Shown here piece after piece: positions 18,088 to 27,694 of a stretch of 64,000 nt of DNA (position 1 is the first letter of the stretch; each line of letters starts with the position of its first letter). The stretch lies in assembly GCF_019900845.1 (NCBI RefSeq), contig NZ_CP074570.1:992001-1056000 (forward strand), given 5' to 3'. The translations under genes were made by a program, and so were the position numbers. This DNA comes from Paraneptunicella aestuarii. Its GTDB lineage: Bacteria; Pseudomonadota; Gammaproteobacteria; Enterobacterales; Alteromonadaceae. Under the pieces are notes generated by a model. That model did no database searches and was not told the DNA's origin. It saw nothing but the letters and a program-made list of their open reading frames with translations.

Positions 18088-20085
18088 ATGTGGTATCAAA
18101 AATCCATTAGCCAGCGTTTGATTGCTGGTTGTGTTGGTAGTATTGCCGTTCTTTTTTTCCTGTACGGTATTTGGCAAGTACAAACTGTAAAAAGCAGCAC
18201 GACTTCAAGAGTTAACAATGATTTAGCGAATTTGGTGGCTCAAAAAGCGACAGAAATTCAGGGATTTTTTGATGCAAAGGGACAAGTAATTCATAGCGTA
18301 TTTGCTAATCCCTACATATTAGATTGGTTCAAAAACTACGATCAGCGTGGTAGCGATATTAGTACCGATCCTGGTTATATTCAGATCCGCGAATATTTCA
18401 AATTCTTCTCCGATAAAGACGATTCGATCAAGAGCGTATTTCTTGGTTCCGCCAATACCTTTGAATACTTTGATTTGAATGGTCGCTATGACGGCGATCC
18501 GAACTATTACACCAATAAACGTCCCTGGTGGTTTGAAGCGCAAGAAAAGAACCGTATGTATGTGTCTGACCCTGCGGTAGATGCCAATGATGGTTCTATT
18601 TCGGCGACAGTAAAAACCGTTGTTCGTGATAACGGTCAATTTGTTGGCATCGGTGGGATGGATATTCTGATCACAACTATCGGTGAGGACTTACTAAGCA
18701 AGATTAAGTATGAAGGTGCGGGTAATGCCTTTCTTGTTACCGATAAAGGTGTCTTGGTGTATTTCCCCGGTTTTAATAAAGATTTCCCTCCCGGTAGCGA
18801 CATCACCAAAGTAGACAGTTTATTCAAAGATACCGATGGCTTTTCTGCTTTAAAGCGCCAAATGAGTAACCAACAAAAAGGTACTGCCGTGGTGGAATGG
18901 AAAGGTGAAGAACATCAGGTTGTTTTTGACAGTGTTGCCGATGATTACCCTTACCTGAACTGGCGTTTGGGATTCTTGTTGCCAACCGAAGTTAGCCAGA
19001 AGCCTGTAAACAATGCTGTTATGTCGGTCACATTTTACATGGTTGTCATGTTGGGCATTATTGCAGTAGCCATCTATTTCATTATTCAACCCATGTTGAA
19101 ACCATTGCGTGGCATGTTATGGGCAATGCGTGATATTTCTCAGGGCGAAGGGGATTTGACCAAGCGTATTAATGTTGAACGCCAAGACGAAATAGGTCAG
19201 TTGGCTCATGAATTTAATGTGTTTGTTGACAAGATCCGCGAGTTGGTTGCCCAAACCATGGATATCACTACAGAAGTGAAGAACTCCACGGAAACCGTGT
19301 TTAAAACCACGGCTCAAAACGTGAACCTGGTTAATAACGAAAAGATTGAAATTGAATCGGTTGCCAGCGCCAGCTATGAAATGGCCGAAACCAGTAAGGA
19401 TGTATCACGTAATACATCAGGAGCAATGGATGTCGCTGATAGCGTTAAGGTTGATATGGAGAACGGCGGTACTGTCGTTAGAGCAGCAGTAGAAGATATC
19501 AAATTGCTCTCACAGCATATTGGTGATGCCGCAGAGGTTGTCACTGCGCTGGAAGGGCAAACTGATAAAATTGGTGAAGTGTTGGATGTGATCACCGGTA
19601 TCACAGAGCAAACCAATTTGTTGGCTCTGAACGCGGCTATTGAGGCAGCCAGAGCCGGAGAAATGGGTCGAGGCTTTGCCGTTGTTGCCGATGAGGTAAG
19701 AACCTTGGCAAGCCGTACTCAGGAATCGACACGTCATATTCAAGAGATTATCGGCGCTTTACAAACTACCGCTAAACAAGCTAGTCAGACAATGAAATCC
19801 AGCAATGAAAAAGCGGATCGTGGTGTTGTCAGAGTCGGTGAAATTCAAAATGTACTGGACAATGCATTCTCGGGTGTTGAAAAAATCCAGCAGCAAATGC
19901 AAAGCATTGTGGTTGCCAACACTCAGCAATCTCATACTGCCGAGGAGATCGCCAAAAACGTGTCTCATATCACTGAGCTGGCAGACGAATCGGTAAAAGA
20001 ATGTCGTGAAGTTGAAAGCCATATTCACCAGTTACAGCAACTGGCTTCTGAGTTGGATAGAGCTTTGCGTCAGTTTAAGGTTTAA
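18088..20085 (+). CDS. Methyl-accepting chemotaxis protein with double-Cache sensor
   Basis: Transmembrane chemoreceptor of 665 residues. First membrane segment about residues 12-30; periplasmic double-Cache-type domain about 35-305 with the signature [17 protein letters not shown] and GIGGMDILI; second membrane segment about 312-335; HAMP about 335-390; then the signalling domain with the conserved hairpin tip [19 protein letters not shown]. No C-terminal NWETF-like CheR pentapeptide is seen. Cache-type receptors commonly sense small carboxylates or amino acids; the ligand is not predictable here. It is monocistronic with its own terminator. Confidence 0.92.
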   Translation: MWYQKSISQRLIAGCVGSIAVLFFLYGIWQVQTVKSSTTSRVNNDLANLVAQKATEIQGFFDAKGQVIHSVFANPYILDWFKNYDQRGSDISTDPGYIQIREYFKFFSDKDDSIKSVFLGSANTFEYFDLNGRYDGDPNYYTNKRPWWFEAQEKNRMYVSDPAVDANDGSISATVKTVVRDNGQFVGIGGMDILITTIGEDLLSKIKYEGAGNAFLVTDKGVLVYFPGFNKDFPPGSDITKVDSLFKDTDGFSALKRQMSNQQKGTAVVEWKGEEHQVVFDSVADDYPYLNWRLGFLLPTEVSQKPVNNAVMSVTFYMVVMLGIIAVAIYFIIQPMLKPLRGMLWAMRDISQGEGDLTKRINVERQDEIGQLAHEFNVFVDKIRELVAQTMDITTEVKNSTETVFKTTAQNVNLVNNEKIEIESVASASYEMAETSKDVSRNTSGAMDVADSVKVDMENGGTVVRAAVEDIKLLSQHIGDAAEVVTALEGQTDKIGEVLDVITGITEQTNLLALNAAIEAARAGEMGRGFAVVADEVRTLASRTQESTRHIQEIIGALQTTAKQASQTMKSSNEKADRGVVRVGEIQNVLDNAFSGVEKIQQQMQSIVVANTQQSHTAEEIAKNVSHITELADESVKECREVESHIHQLQQLASELDRALRQFKV

Positions 20086-20140
20086 GGGAAGTCATTGCTA
20101 TTTGTAACACAACGGCGAATGAATCCGATTAGCCTATCTA

Positions 20141-20176
20141 AAAAGCACTGATGTTTAAAAGGATCAGTGCTTTTTT
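20141..20176 (+). terminator. Rho-independent terminator of the chemoreceptor gene
   Basis: AAAAGCACTGAT (20141-20152) pairs with ATCAGTGCTTTT (20163-20174), followed by more T; 55 bases after the stop. The rest of 20177-20430 is AT-rich with no gene seen and should hold the promoter of the next gene. Confidence 0.85.
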
Positions 20177-20430
20177 CATTTCTGCTCTTCTTTTAGCAAT
20201 ATTCTATGTTTGAACATAATCGTTTTGATCTGTGATCTCACTACTTGAATGAATATTGCGCAATTCCATAGTTGTACTTATCTTTTAATAAGATACAGAG
20301 TGAACCGAATAACTCGGTAAAAGAAACCAGATTATTAAATGTTTTATCTGCTCTTATCGTTTGTGGGTAATAACACTCGCCGTTTGCGTCTGTAAGTCAA
20401 ACATTTCACGGTTATTTTTGAGGTGCCAAG

Positions 20431-21321
20431 ATGCAATTGTTACCTAATCAAGATGTTGATCCTGTTATAAAACGCCTTGATCAAGCTGTTGAGTATCACA
20501 GAAGATGGCTTAAACACTTATTAAGAACGGTTGTTTGTGATTTGGTACATCTTGATGAAGATAAACGTCCAGATGCTCATACCCGGTGTGAGTTTGGCCA
20601 GTGGTACTACAGTGAAGAGAACGAATTTCTGAAAGACAATCATTCTTTTAAAAATATTGAAAAACTGCATCAGGGAATGCACCAAATAGCGGCGAACATG
20701 CTACTACTTAAGGAGTCAAATCAAACAATTTCCCCCTCACAATTCAATGATTTTTCTTCTTATGTGGATGCATTTACGGCAGAAGTTGAGAAGTTAAAAG
20801 AGCTTCTGCAAAAGCTTCATTACAACCGTGATCCATTAACCGGAGCTTATAATCGTGCAACATTAAAAGATGAGCTTTATCAGGTAAGAGAAATGGTTTC
20901 ACGCAAAGTCTGTACGGCATACATTGTGATGATGGACATCGACTTTTTTAAATCCGTCAATGATAGTTATGGACATGCTTTTGGTGATCTTGTGTTGAAA
21001 AGTGCCACTGAATTTGTTCAAACCCATTTGCGTGCATTTGATAAGTTTTTCCGAATTGGAGGGGAAGAGTTTTTATTAACCTTGATTAATACGAATGTTA
21101 ATAGTGCTACTGCGCTTACCGAGCGTATAAGAAAAGGATTAGCTGAGTTAGAGATAAAAGACAACGACAAGCATTCAGTATTAATTACCGCCTCTTTTGG
21201 TATTGCAGAGGTTCAGGCCGATATGGATATGGATGAATGTTTAAAGCGGGCTGATCAGGCAATGTATCATGCTAAGCATAATGGTCGGAATCGAACCGAA
21301 GTTTGGCATAGTGATAGTTAA
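20431..21321 (+). CDS. dgcZ: DgcZ-like zinc-sensing diguanylate cyclase (CZB-GGDEF)
   Basis: Synthesises c-di-GMP. The 296-residue protein has the same length and layout as E. coli DgcZ. The N-terminal CZB domain (about 10-125) shows the expected zinc ligands H23, C53, H80 and H84 (EYHRRW, RCEFGQW, LHQGMH), so zinc should inhibit the enzyme as in DgcZ. The GGDEF domain (about 133-292) has an intact GGEEF active site at 210-214, and RAFD at 201-204 forms an RxxD inhibitory site five residues upstream, allowing product feedback. Soluble; no membrane segment. It has its own gene-free upstream region. The symbol is by architecture, not a proven orthologue. Confidence 0.88.
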   Translation: MQLLPNQDVDPVIKRLDQAVEYHRRWLKHLLRTVVCDLVHLDEDKRPDAHTRCEFGQWYYSEENEFLKDNHSFKNIEKLHQGMHQIAANMLLLKESNQTISPSQFNDFSSYVDAFTAEVEKLKELLQKLHYNRDPLTGAYNRATLKDELYQVREMVSRKVCTAYIVMMDIDFFKSVNDSYGHAFGDLVLKSATEFVQTHLRAFDKFFRIGGEEFLLTLINTNVNSATALTERIRKGLAELEIKDNDKHSVLITASFGIAEVQADMDMDECLKRADQAMYHAKHNGRNRTEVWHSDS

Positions 21322-21445
21322 AAGAATTCGATTGGCTATTTCCCTCTACTTGTGAAAACGAAATGAGAAAACCCTGATTGGGAGCTTGGCAACTTCTGTA
21401 TTTGAGATTAATATTCTTGATGCTAGATGGGCAATGGAATGAATT

Positions 21446-22087
21446 ATGTTTGAGTTTTTTACGGCGACGGGAAACCTTCCTTATACTTTTGGTCTCTTTC
21501 TTGTTTTGGGTATTGCACTGATTGAAGGTGTCGGCCTTTTGATTGGCTTGTCTGTGATGAGCTGGATCGACGAACTAACCCCTTTTGATCTCGATGTAGA
21601 CGCAGATGCTGACGTAACCGCAGTACCTGGCTTCATGGCGTTTCTGGGCTGGTTATGTTTATCCAAACTGCCGTTGCTGGTTTGGTTGATCCTGTTCATT
21701 GGTAACTTCTCGGTTGCCGGTTATATCATTAACTACTTCTGGCTCAATCTCACCGGAGACATTCTCTGGCAAGCAATATCTGTTGTCCCTGCCTTATTAG
21801 CCGCTATGTATCTTACTCATTTGCTGGGTGGATGGATCGCGAAAATCATGCCGAATACCACAACCGATGCTGTCAGTGTTGAGAGTTTTCAAGGCACTGT
21901 GGCGGTGCTGGTTCAAGATGGTTGTCGAAAAGGGCGTCCAGTGGAAGCCTCCATGCACGACAGCTTTGGTACTCAACAGCAGGTTTTGGTTGAACTGGTG
22001 CAAGAGCATCTGGAATTGAATACGGGTGCTCAGGTTGTGCTAACGGAGTTGGATGAACGCGGAATTTGGCGGGTCATTCCTTTTTAA
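21446..22087 (+). CDS. yqiJ: YqiJ-family membrane protein (NfeD-like OB-fold), flotillin partner
   Basis: 213 residues with an N-terminal membrane segment (about 14-38), two more (about 65-88, 98-118) and a C-terminal OB-fold domain (about 140-213). It ends WRVIPF as in YqiJ proteins. YqiJ pairs with the flotillin YqiK, and the pair is adjacent here (yqiK starts 111 bases downstream), so it is expected to act in membrane microdomain organisation. The acidic loop DLDVDADADV (about 50-59) between the first segments is conspicuous. Confidence 0.82.
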   Translation: MFEFFTATGNLPYTFGLFLVLGIALIEGVGLLIGLSVMSWIDELTPFDLDVDADADVTAVPGFMAFLGWLCLSKLPLLVWLILFIGNFSVAGYIINYFWLNLTGDILWQAISVVPALLAAMYLTHLLGGWIAKIMPNTTTDAVSVESFQGTVAVLVQDGCRKGRPVEASMHDSFGTQQQVLVELVQEHLELNTGAQVVLTELDERGIWRVIPF

Positions 22088-22198
22088 CTTCTTTTTAAGA
22101 GGTTCAATTTTACTTTCTAAGCAATTTAAAACTGATTGGTGGTGTTTAGTTGTCCAATCAATGAGTCATTTCTATGAGTAATCAGGAGATTTTATAAA

Positions 22199-23983
22199 AT
22201 GGAAACAGCAGCAAATACTAACTTCGATCTAATCTTTATGGCAGTTATTGCCGGTATTGTCCTCATCGTTTTACTCACCACTGGCCTAATGCTGGCCAAA
22301 CTGTTCAAGCGTTCCACCAAGGAATATTCATTTGTTCGTACAGGATTTGGTGGTGAAAAAGTGGTGATGAACGGAGGCGCAATCGTATTACCGGTATTGC
22401 ACGATATGGTATACGTGAAAATGAGCACCTTGCGTATTGAAGTCGAGCGCTCTAAAGAAGAAGCTTTGATTTCAGCTGATCGCTTGCGTGTTGATGTAAA
22501 GGCTGATTTTTACATCCGTGTTCAACCGACCATTGACGGTATTTCTAAAGCTGCCACTACATTGGGCAACCGAACACAGAATCCGGAAGAAGTGAAAATG
22601 CTGATGGAGTCTAAATTCGTTGACGTACTGCGTGCCGTTGCCGCGGAAATGACCATGCAGGAAATGCATGAGCAGCGCCCTGAATTTGTACAGAAAGTTC
22701 AGGTAGCTATCGTCAATGATCTCCAGAAGAACGGACTTGAATTAGAGTCGGTATCTCTTACCAGCTTCGATCAAACCAATGTGGAATATTTCAATCCCAA
22801 TAATGCCTTTGACGCAGAAGGTTTGGCTAACGTAACCAAGATCACCGAAGCCAAGAAAAAAGAAACCAACGATATTCAACAGCATAACCGTATTGCCATT
22901 GAAACGCGCAATTTTGAAGCTGAGCAGGAATCTTTACTGATCAAGCAGCGTCAGGAAGAAGCGCGTTTGGCTCAGGAAAAAGCCGTTGCGTTGGCGACCG
23001 CAGAGCAGAAAGCACAAATAGCAGCACAGCGAGCCGATAAAGAACGCGAAGAACGTGAAGCAGAAATTAGAAAGGAACAGAACATTGAAGCGGCTGAAAT
23101 TGCCAAACAACTTGCGATTCAGCAACAACGCATTCAACAGCAAAAGGCTGCTGAGGAACAAGAAATTGCCAGAATGCGTGATATTGAAGTTGCGCGTCAG
23201 GATCAGAAAATCATTATAGCGAAGAAATCAGAAGAAGAATCAGCAGCTAGAGCTCAAGCTGCTGAAGCAGAGAAAACACGCGTTGCCAAGGAAGAAGAAG
23301 TTATTACGACGCAGAAATTGGCCGAAGCCGAGCGTGAGCGATTAATTGCGACAACCAAAGCCAAACAGGAAGCTGAGGAAGAGGCCGTAACTATTACTGT
23401 TCAAGCGGAAGCGGGGCGTAAAGCGGCAGAAGACAAAGCAGAATCGGTTCGTATCGAAGCTCAGGCACAAGCTGATGCGGCAAGACTACGAGCCCAGGCT
23501 GACAAGGTTGTTTATGAAGTGGAAGCAGAAGGTAAACGAGCCATTAATGAAGCAGAAAATGCTGTGCGTGACGAGGTGTTAGAACTGAAACGTGCGCTTG
23601 AAATGATCCGTATATTGCCTGAGTTGGTTGCTCAAACAGTGAAACCGTTTGAGAAAATCTCTGACATCAAGGTGTTACATGGATATGGTGCGGCTGGGGT
23701 ATCTGGCAATGGACAAAGTGACAGTGGCTCCAGTAAAGGCTTGGCCGATGACATAACCAGTGCGGCTTTGGCCTACCGAGCCAATGCACCGTTGGTTGAT
23801 AACATGCTAAAAGAACTGGGTATCGTCGGTGACAATGGTTCTCTGGACGATTTGGTTCAAGGTCGTGTTAGCGTGCCTTCATCATTAGCCGGGGCTCAGG
23901 ATAAAGTAAAAGAGCATCTTGATGAGGTTGTGTCTGTGCCAGAGTGTTCAGAGAAAACAACAGTTATGACAGAAAAAGAATAG
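22199..23983 (+). CDS. yqiK: YqiK-type flotillin (SPFH domain)
   Basis: Membrane scaffold protein of 594 residues. One N-terminal membrane segment (about 12-34), an SPFH/PHB domain (about 45-210), then a long charged Ala/Glu/Lys/Gln-rich coiled coil (about 215-460) and a C-terminal flotillin region ending in a variable Gly/Ser-rich linker and tail. Flotillins oligomerise through the coiled coil and organise membrane microdomains. Operon with yqiJ. Ends in a terminator shared with the convergent gene. Confidence 0.9.
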   Translation: METAANTNFDLIFMAVIAGIVLIVLLTTGLMLAKLFKRSTKEYSFVRTGFGGEKVVMNGGAIVLPVLHDMVYVKMSTLRIEVERSKEEALISADRLRVDVKADFYIRVQPTIDGISKAATTLGNRTQNPEEVKMLMESKFVDVLRAVAAEMTMQEMHEQRPEFVQKVQVAIVNDLQKNGLELESVSLTSFDQTNVEYFNPNNAFDAEGLANVTKITEAKKKETNDIQQHNRIAIETRNFEAEQESLLIKQRQEEARLAQEKAVALATAEQKAQIAAQRADKEREEREAEIRKEQNIEAAEIAKQLAIQQQRIQQQKAAEEQEIARMRDIEVARQDQKIIIAKKSEEESAARAQAAEAEKTRVAKEEEVITTQKLAEAERERLIATTKAKQEAEEEAVTITVQAEAGRKAAEDKAESVRIEAQAQADAARLRAQADKVVYEVEAEGKRAINEAENAVRDEVLELKRALEMIRILPELVAQTVKPFEKISDIKVLHGYGAAGVSGNGQSDSGSSKGLADDITSAALAYRANAPLVDNMLKELGIVGDNGSLDDLVQGRVSVPSSLAGAQDKVKEHLDEVVSVPECSEKTTVMTEKE

Positions 23984-24011
23984 CTTGAAAGGTTTGTCTA
24001 TTTTTTTAATG

Positions 24012-24041
24012 CAGCCTGCTAATTAGCGGGCTGTTTGTTTT
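24012..24041 (+). terminator. Terminator of yqiJ-yqiK, overlapping the 3' end of the convergent gene
   Basis: CAGCCTGCTAA pairs with TTAGCGGGCTG (one wobble pair), followed by TTTGTTTT. The hairpin runs over the last codons and stop of the convergent KamA-like gene at 24019. Confidence 0.75.
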
Positions 24042-25365
24042 CGAGTTCAAAGAAAAATTTCTCTTCACCAAAAGCAGGCTTAAGGTCATTCAGCCAAACG
24101 GCTTTTTCGCAATATTTGGCAAAGAAGGGGCGTTGTACCCAGTCAGGGTTTCTGGCCTGAATAAAACGCAATACAAAGACCTTTTCACCTGCAATTTCTG
24201 TTACACCGGCAATTTCTACTTTACCGGGTTCGGTGCTCATTGATGGGCCTCGAACCGTTCTACTTATACCGGAAACCTGTTTATACGCTTGCTGGAAAAT
24301 TTCCCAGGTTTTGTACAGAGGCAACTCAAAATAGCGTTTTGCTCCGGTGTCTCGTTCGACAAACATGTAATAAGGAACCATTCCCAAACGGGTTTGCTCT
24401 TTCCACATGTCAGCCCACATATCGGCATCGACATTTACATGGTTAAGCAGTGGCGCTTGAGTGCGAATTTGAGCTCCTGTGGCGCGAATTCGGCGAATGG
24501 CTTCGTGCGTGACTGGCGAACGTAGTTCTTGAATATGGTTAATATGCGCCATGATCGAAACATGCTTGCCTGCTTTTACCAATTCACTGAGCAGTGCTAA
24601 CAACTCCTCTGCATCCGGATCAGTAACATAGCGATAAGGCCAGAAGGTGAGTGACTTGGTGCCAATACGTATGGTTTGAATATGAGCGAAGTCTTTATGC
24701 ATTAAAGGTTGTAGGTAATGCTCAAATTTCGACGTTCGCATTACCATTGGGTCGCCACCCGTGAGCAATAAATCGGTGATTTCCTTATGCTCACGCAAGT
24801 AGGTATGAAGTTGCTCAGCATCGTTACTGTTCATGCGAGTAGCTTTACCCACAAATTGAGCCCATCGGAAGCAGAAAGTGCAATAGGAGTGGCAATATTG
24901 CCCCTGGCTTGGGAAGAAGAGCAGCGTCTCTCGATATTTGTGCTGCATTCCTTTTATAGGTTCACCTTGCAGTTTAGGGACATTCTTATCCATTTGACCT
25001 GAAGGATGCGGATTGAGTTTAGCGCGTATCTGTTGCGCTAACCCTTGCACTTCTGCGTGAGTCGCGGCGGGTGTCTTCTTCAACAGCGCCGCCATCTGCC
25101 CATAGGATGTTGCATCGAGCATGTCGCGTTGCGGAAATGTCAGTTGGAAGATGGGATCGTCAGGTACTTTGTCCCAATCAATCAACTCGTTAATCACAAA
25201 GTCGTTTACCCGAAATGGAAATACAGTAGATACTACGCGCATATCAAACATTAACGCTTCCGGTAGCTTTTTGAGTTGCGTTATTTTGTCGATTTGCGCG
25301 TTTTGATAAGCTTTAAATTGAGGCGCGGAAGTATCGACAATTTTTATGCTTGCGGAGTTTTCCAT
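24019..25365 (-). CDS. KamA-family radical SAM protein (lysine 2,3-aminomutase-like)
   Basis: 448-residue relative of lysine 2,3-aminomutase. The radical SAM cluster motif CxxxCxxC is at C158, C162 and C165 (YCHSYCTFCFRW), followed by LLLTGGDPMVM, the GGDP motif of this family. A candidate PLP lysine is K382 in STEPGK, replacing the PGGGGK motif of true lysine 2,3-aminomutase. The C-terminal Cys cluster that binds zinc in the clostridial enzyme is absent (only one Cys near the end). It is larger than EpmB (about 342). The substrate is therefore uncertain: another amino-acid mutase is as likely as a lysine one. Convergent with yqiK. Confidence 0.8.
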   Translation of the reverse strand: MENSASIKIVDTSAPQFKAYQNAQIDKITQLKKLPEALMFDMRVVSTVFPFRVNDFVINELIDWDKVPDDPIFQLTFPQRDMLDATSYGQMAALLKKTPAATHAEVQGLAQQIRAKLNPHPSGQMDKNVPKLQGEPIKGMQHKYRETLLFFPSQGQYCHSYCTFCFRWAQFVGKATRMNSNDAEQLHTYLREHKEITDLLLTGGDPMVMRTSKFEHYLQPLMHKDFAHIQTIRIGTKSLTFWPYRYVTDPDAEELLALLSELVKAGKHVSIMAHINHIQELRSPVTHEAIRRIRATGAQIRTQAPLLNHVNVDADMWADMWKEQTRLGMVPYYMFVERDTGAKRYFELPLYKTWEIFQQAYKQVSGISRTVRGPSMSTEPGKVEIAGVTEIAGEKVFVLRFIQARNPDWVQRPFFAKYCEKAVWLNDLKPAFGEEKFFFELENKQPAN

Positions 25366-25488
25366 TATTGTTGGTGTCTTTGTTTGATGAATTTTTAGTG
25401 TCTAATGGATCGATTTTCTGACCGATATTCTAACATTGAAATTGTGATCCCGGATTCGAGATAAAATAATAAATTTATAAAACACGGC

Positions 25489-26469
25489 ATGAGTAAGATG
25501 AATAAACACTCATTACAACCTGTTATTCCTCTGATCGGAGACTTCTCTGAACAGATGCAAGGATTATGGTTGCAACAATTGAGCTTGGCAATGCCAGAGT
25601 TTAAGGTTGTCTTTTGGGATGGCTTGAGCGAGCAAGAAAAAAGCCGGGTGGAAGTGGCTGTTGTGACCAATATCCAGCCTGAGAGGATTAAGCAGTACCC
25701 CAACCTGAAATGGGTGCAAAGCCTGTGGGCTGGAGTGGAAACCTTGCTTCCAGCCATTCAGGATCTGAACTTAAAAGTCGTGCGCATGAACGATCCTCAA
25801 CTGGCACAGAGCATGTCTGACAGTGTTCTACTCTGGACGTTATATTTGCATCAACAAGCGCATGTTTACCGACAGCAACAAAACATCGCGCTTTGGCAGC
25901 AGTCACCTACATCGCTATTTACATTGTTACCTCATGCAACACGCGTTGGTATTTTAGGGCTAGGCAACCTCGGCAAAGTTGCTGCGAACAGATTAAAAGA
26001 TAATGGCTTTACTGTTCAGGGTTGGAGCCGCACCGCTAAATCGCTTCCCGGTATTCCTACTTATTCGGGTGATACCGGGTTGCAACAATTACTTAGCACC
26101 AGTGATATTCTGGTTGTGTTACTTCCATTGACACATTCAACTCGTTATTTACTGAATCAGCAACGTTTACAAATGCTGCCTGATGGTGCTGCGGTGATTA
26201 ACTTTGCCCGCGGTGCAATTATTCCTGAACCCGATTTATTGCAGTGTTTGAATAATGGCAAATTGAGCCATGCTGTTTTAGACGTTTTTGAGCAGGAACC
26301 TTTGCCGTCGAATTCACCTCTTTGGCAACATCCTAACATTACAGTGTTACCTCATATCTCAGCACAGACTAACCCTGTCACAGCGTCTAAAGTGGTGGCA
26401 AAGAATATTAAACCGTATTTTCAGAATGGAGAAATACCTGAATATATTGATGTCTTGAAAGGGTATTAG
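25489..26469 (+). CDS. D-2-hydroxyacid dehydrogenase, glyoxylate/hydroxypyruvate reductase A-like
   Basis: NAD(P)-dependent reductase of 2-oxoacids (326 residues), GhrA-like group. Dinucleotide-binding motif GILGLGNLGKVAANRL at about 149-164; the catalytic triad region is visible as INFARGA (Arg), DVFEQEPLP (Glu) and LPHISAQT (His). Shorter N-terminal domain than PdxB/SerA, matching GhrA. Start ATG 25489; a second ATG at 25498 is possible. Exact substrate not deducible. Divergent from the KamA-like gene. Confidence 0.85.
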   Translation: MSKMNKHSLQPVIPLIGDFSEQMQGLWLQQLSLAMPEFKVVFWDGLSEQEKSRVEVAVVTNIQPERIKQYPNLKWVQSLWAGVETLLPAIQDLNLKVVRMNDPQLAQSMSDSVLLWTLYLHQQAHVYRQQQNIALWQQSPTSLFTLLPHATRVGILGLGNLGKVAANRLKDNGFTVQGWSRTAKSLPGIPTYSGDTGLQQLLSTSDILVVLLPLTHSTRYLLNQQRLQMLPDGAAVINFARGAIIPEPDLLQCLNNGKLSHAVLDVFEQEPLPSNSPLWQHPNITVLPHISAQTNPVTASKVVAKNIKPYFQNGEIPEYIDVLKGY

Positions 26470-26485
26470 GTTTGATTTAGCTCTC

Positions 26486-26531
26486 TTGCACATCCTGAAA
26501 AAAAGGATACTATAACTGTATAAATAACCAG
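26486..26531 (+). promoter_or_regulatory. dinB promoter with LexA box
   Basis: TTGCAC (26486-26491) and TACTAT (26508-26513), 16 bases apart, form a plausible sigma-70 promoter. Immediately after it lies CTGTATAAATAACCAG (26516-26531), which fits the LexA operator CTGT-N8-ACAG with one change in the right half and has the same CCAG ending as the operator in front of E. coli dinB. LexA would cover the transcription start. This places dinB under SOS control. Confidence 0.8.
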
Positions 26532-26548
26532 TTAAGTTATCTCCCTCT

Positions 26549-27616
26549 GTGCGTAAAATTATTCATATCGACATGGATTGTTTCTATGCTGCTGTCGAAA
26601 TGCGGGATAACCCTCGTTATCGTGATATTCCTATTGCGATTGGTGGGCGTTCGGATCGGCGCGGGGTGATTTCTACCTGTAACTATATTGCGCGTAAGTT
26701 TGGGGTGAAGTCTGCCATGGCAACTGCGCAGGCAATGAAGTTGTGTCCTAACTTGGTGGTTGTTCCCGGGCAAATGAAAAAGTACGTGGAAGTGTCTCGG
26801 CAAATTCGGGATATTTTTGCTCGTTATACATCGCTTATTGAGCCTCTTTCCCTGGATGAAGCGTATCTTGATGTTAGTGATTCTGACTTGCTTGGTGGTA
26901 GCGCTACGCTTATTGCTCAGCAAATTCGCAGGGATATCCTGAATGAAACCCAACTTACAGCGTCTGCGGGTGTCGCATCGTGTAAATTCGTTGCTAAAGT
27001 CGCGAGTGATGTGAACAAACCCAATGGTATTTGCGTTGTGACTCCTGATGAACTGGACAGCTTTGTTGCCAGCCTTCCTCTGGGTAAAATTCCGGGCGTG
27101 GGTAAAGTCACGCTGGAAAAGCTGCATAATCTGGGGTTATACCATTGCCGTGATGTCAGGGAGTATTCACAGGAGTTGCTGAGCAAACGCTTCGGCAAAT
27201 TTGGATTGGCGTTGTGGCAATATTGTCATGGCAAGGATGAACGACGTGTTAGCGTAGAACGTAAGCGCAAGTCTGTCGGGGTTGAGAGAACTTTACCTCA
27301 CGACATTCATTCTGCCGAAGAATGTTGGCAGGTAATCGAAAAATTATTGCCAGAACTACAGCAACGACTTCAGAATGTGCGTCCTGATATGGATATTCAT
27401 TCGCAAGGGATTAAACTTAAGTTTTCTGATTTTCAACTCACCAGCATTGAGCAGAGACAACTTCATTTAGTACCCGAGTTGTTTAAAAGCCAGCTACAAG
27501 AGATTTTGCAACGACAGCGAAATCGTGGCATTCGGCTGGTGGGATTACAAGTAGGGCTACCTGATGAGCAGACGGTTCGGCAACTGCCTTTGCCGTTTCC
27601 ACAACAAGTTATTTGA
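26549..27616 (+). CDS. dinB: DNA polymerase IV (Y family)
   Basis: Error-prone translesion polymerase of the SOS response, 355 residues. Start GTG 26549 gives MRKIIHIDMDCFYAAVEMRD, matching E. coli DinB from the first residue. Catalytic acidic residues are visible in DMDCF (palm) and SLDEAYLDVS. The steric gate aromatic lies in FYAAVEM. RGVISTCNYIARKFGVKSAM is the finger region. The C-terminus QLPLPF resembles a beta-clamp-binding motif. LexA operator upstream. Confidence 0.96.
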   Translation: MRKIIHIDMDCFYAAVEMRDNPRYRDIPIAIGGRSDRRGVISTCNYIARKFGVKSAMATAQAMKLCPNLVVVPGQMKKYVEVSRQIRDIFARYTSLIEPLSLDEAYLDVSDSDLLGGSATLIAQQIRRDILNETQLTASAGVASCKFVAKVASDVNKPNGICVVTPDELDSFVASLPLGKIPGVGKVTLEKLHNLGLYHCRDVREYSQELLSKRFGKFGLALWQYCHGKDERRVSVERKRKSVGVERTLPHDIHSAEECWQVIEKLLPELQQRLQNVRPDMDIHSQGIKLKFSDFQLTSIEQRQLHLVPELFKSQLQEILQRQRNRGIRLVGLQVGLPDEQTVRQLPLPFPQQVI

Positions 27617-27694
27617 TACTCAAAGAATCAGGTGAACCAAAAAAATAATAGCCCAATACAACATTTGGAACGAATTAACGATAAAAGGGGTTTT

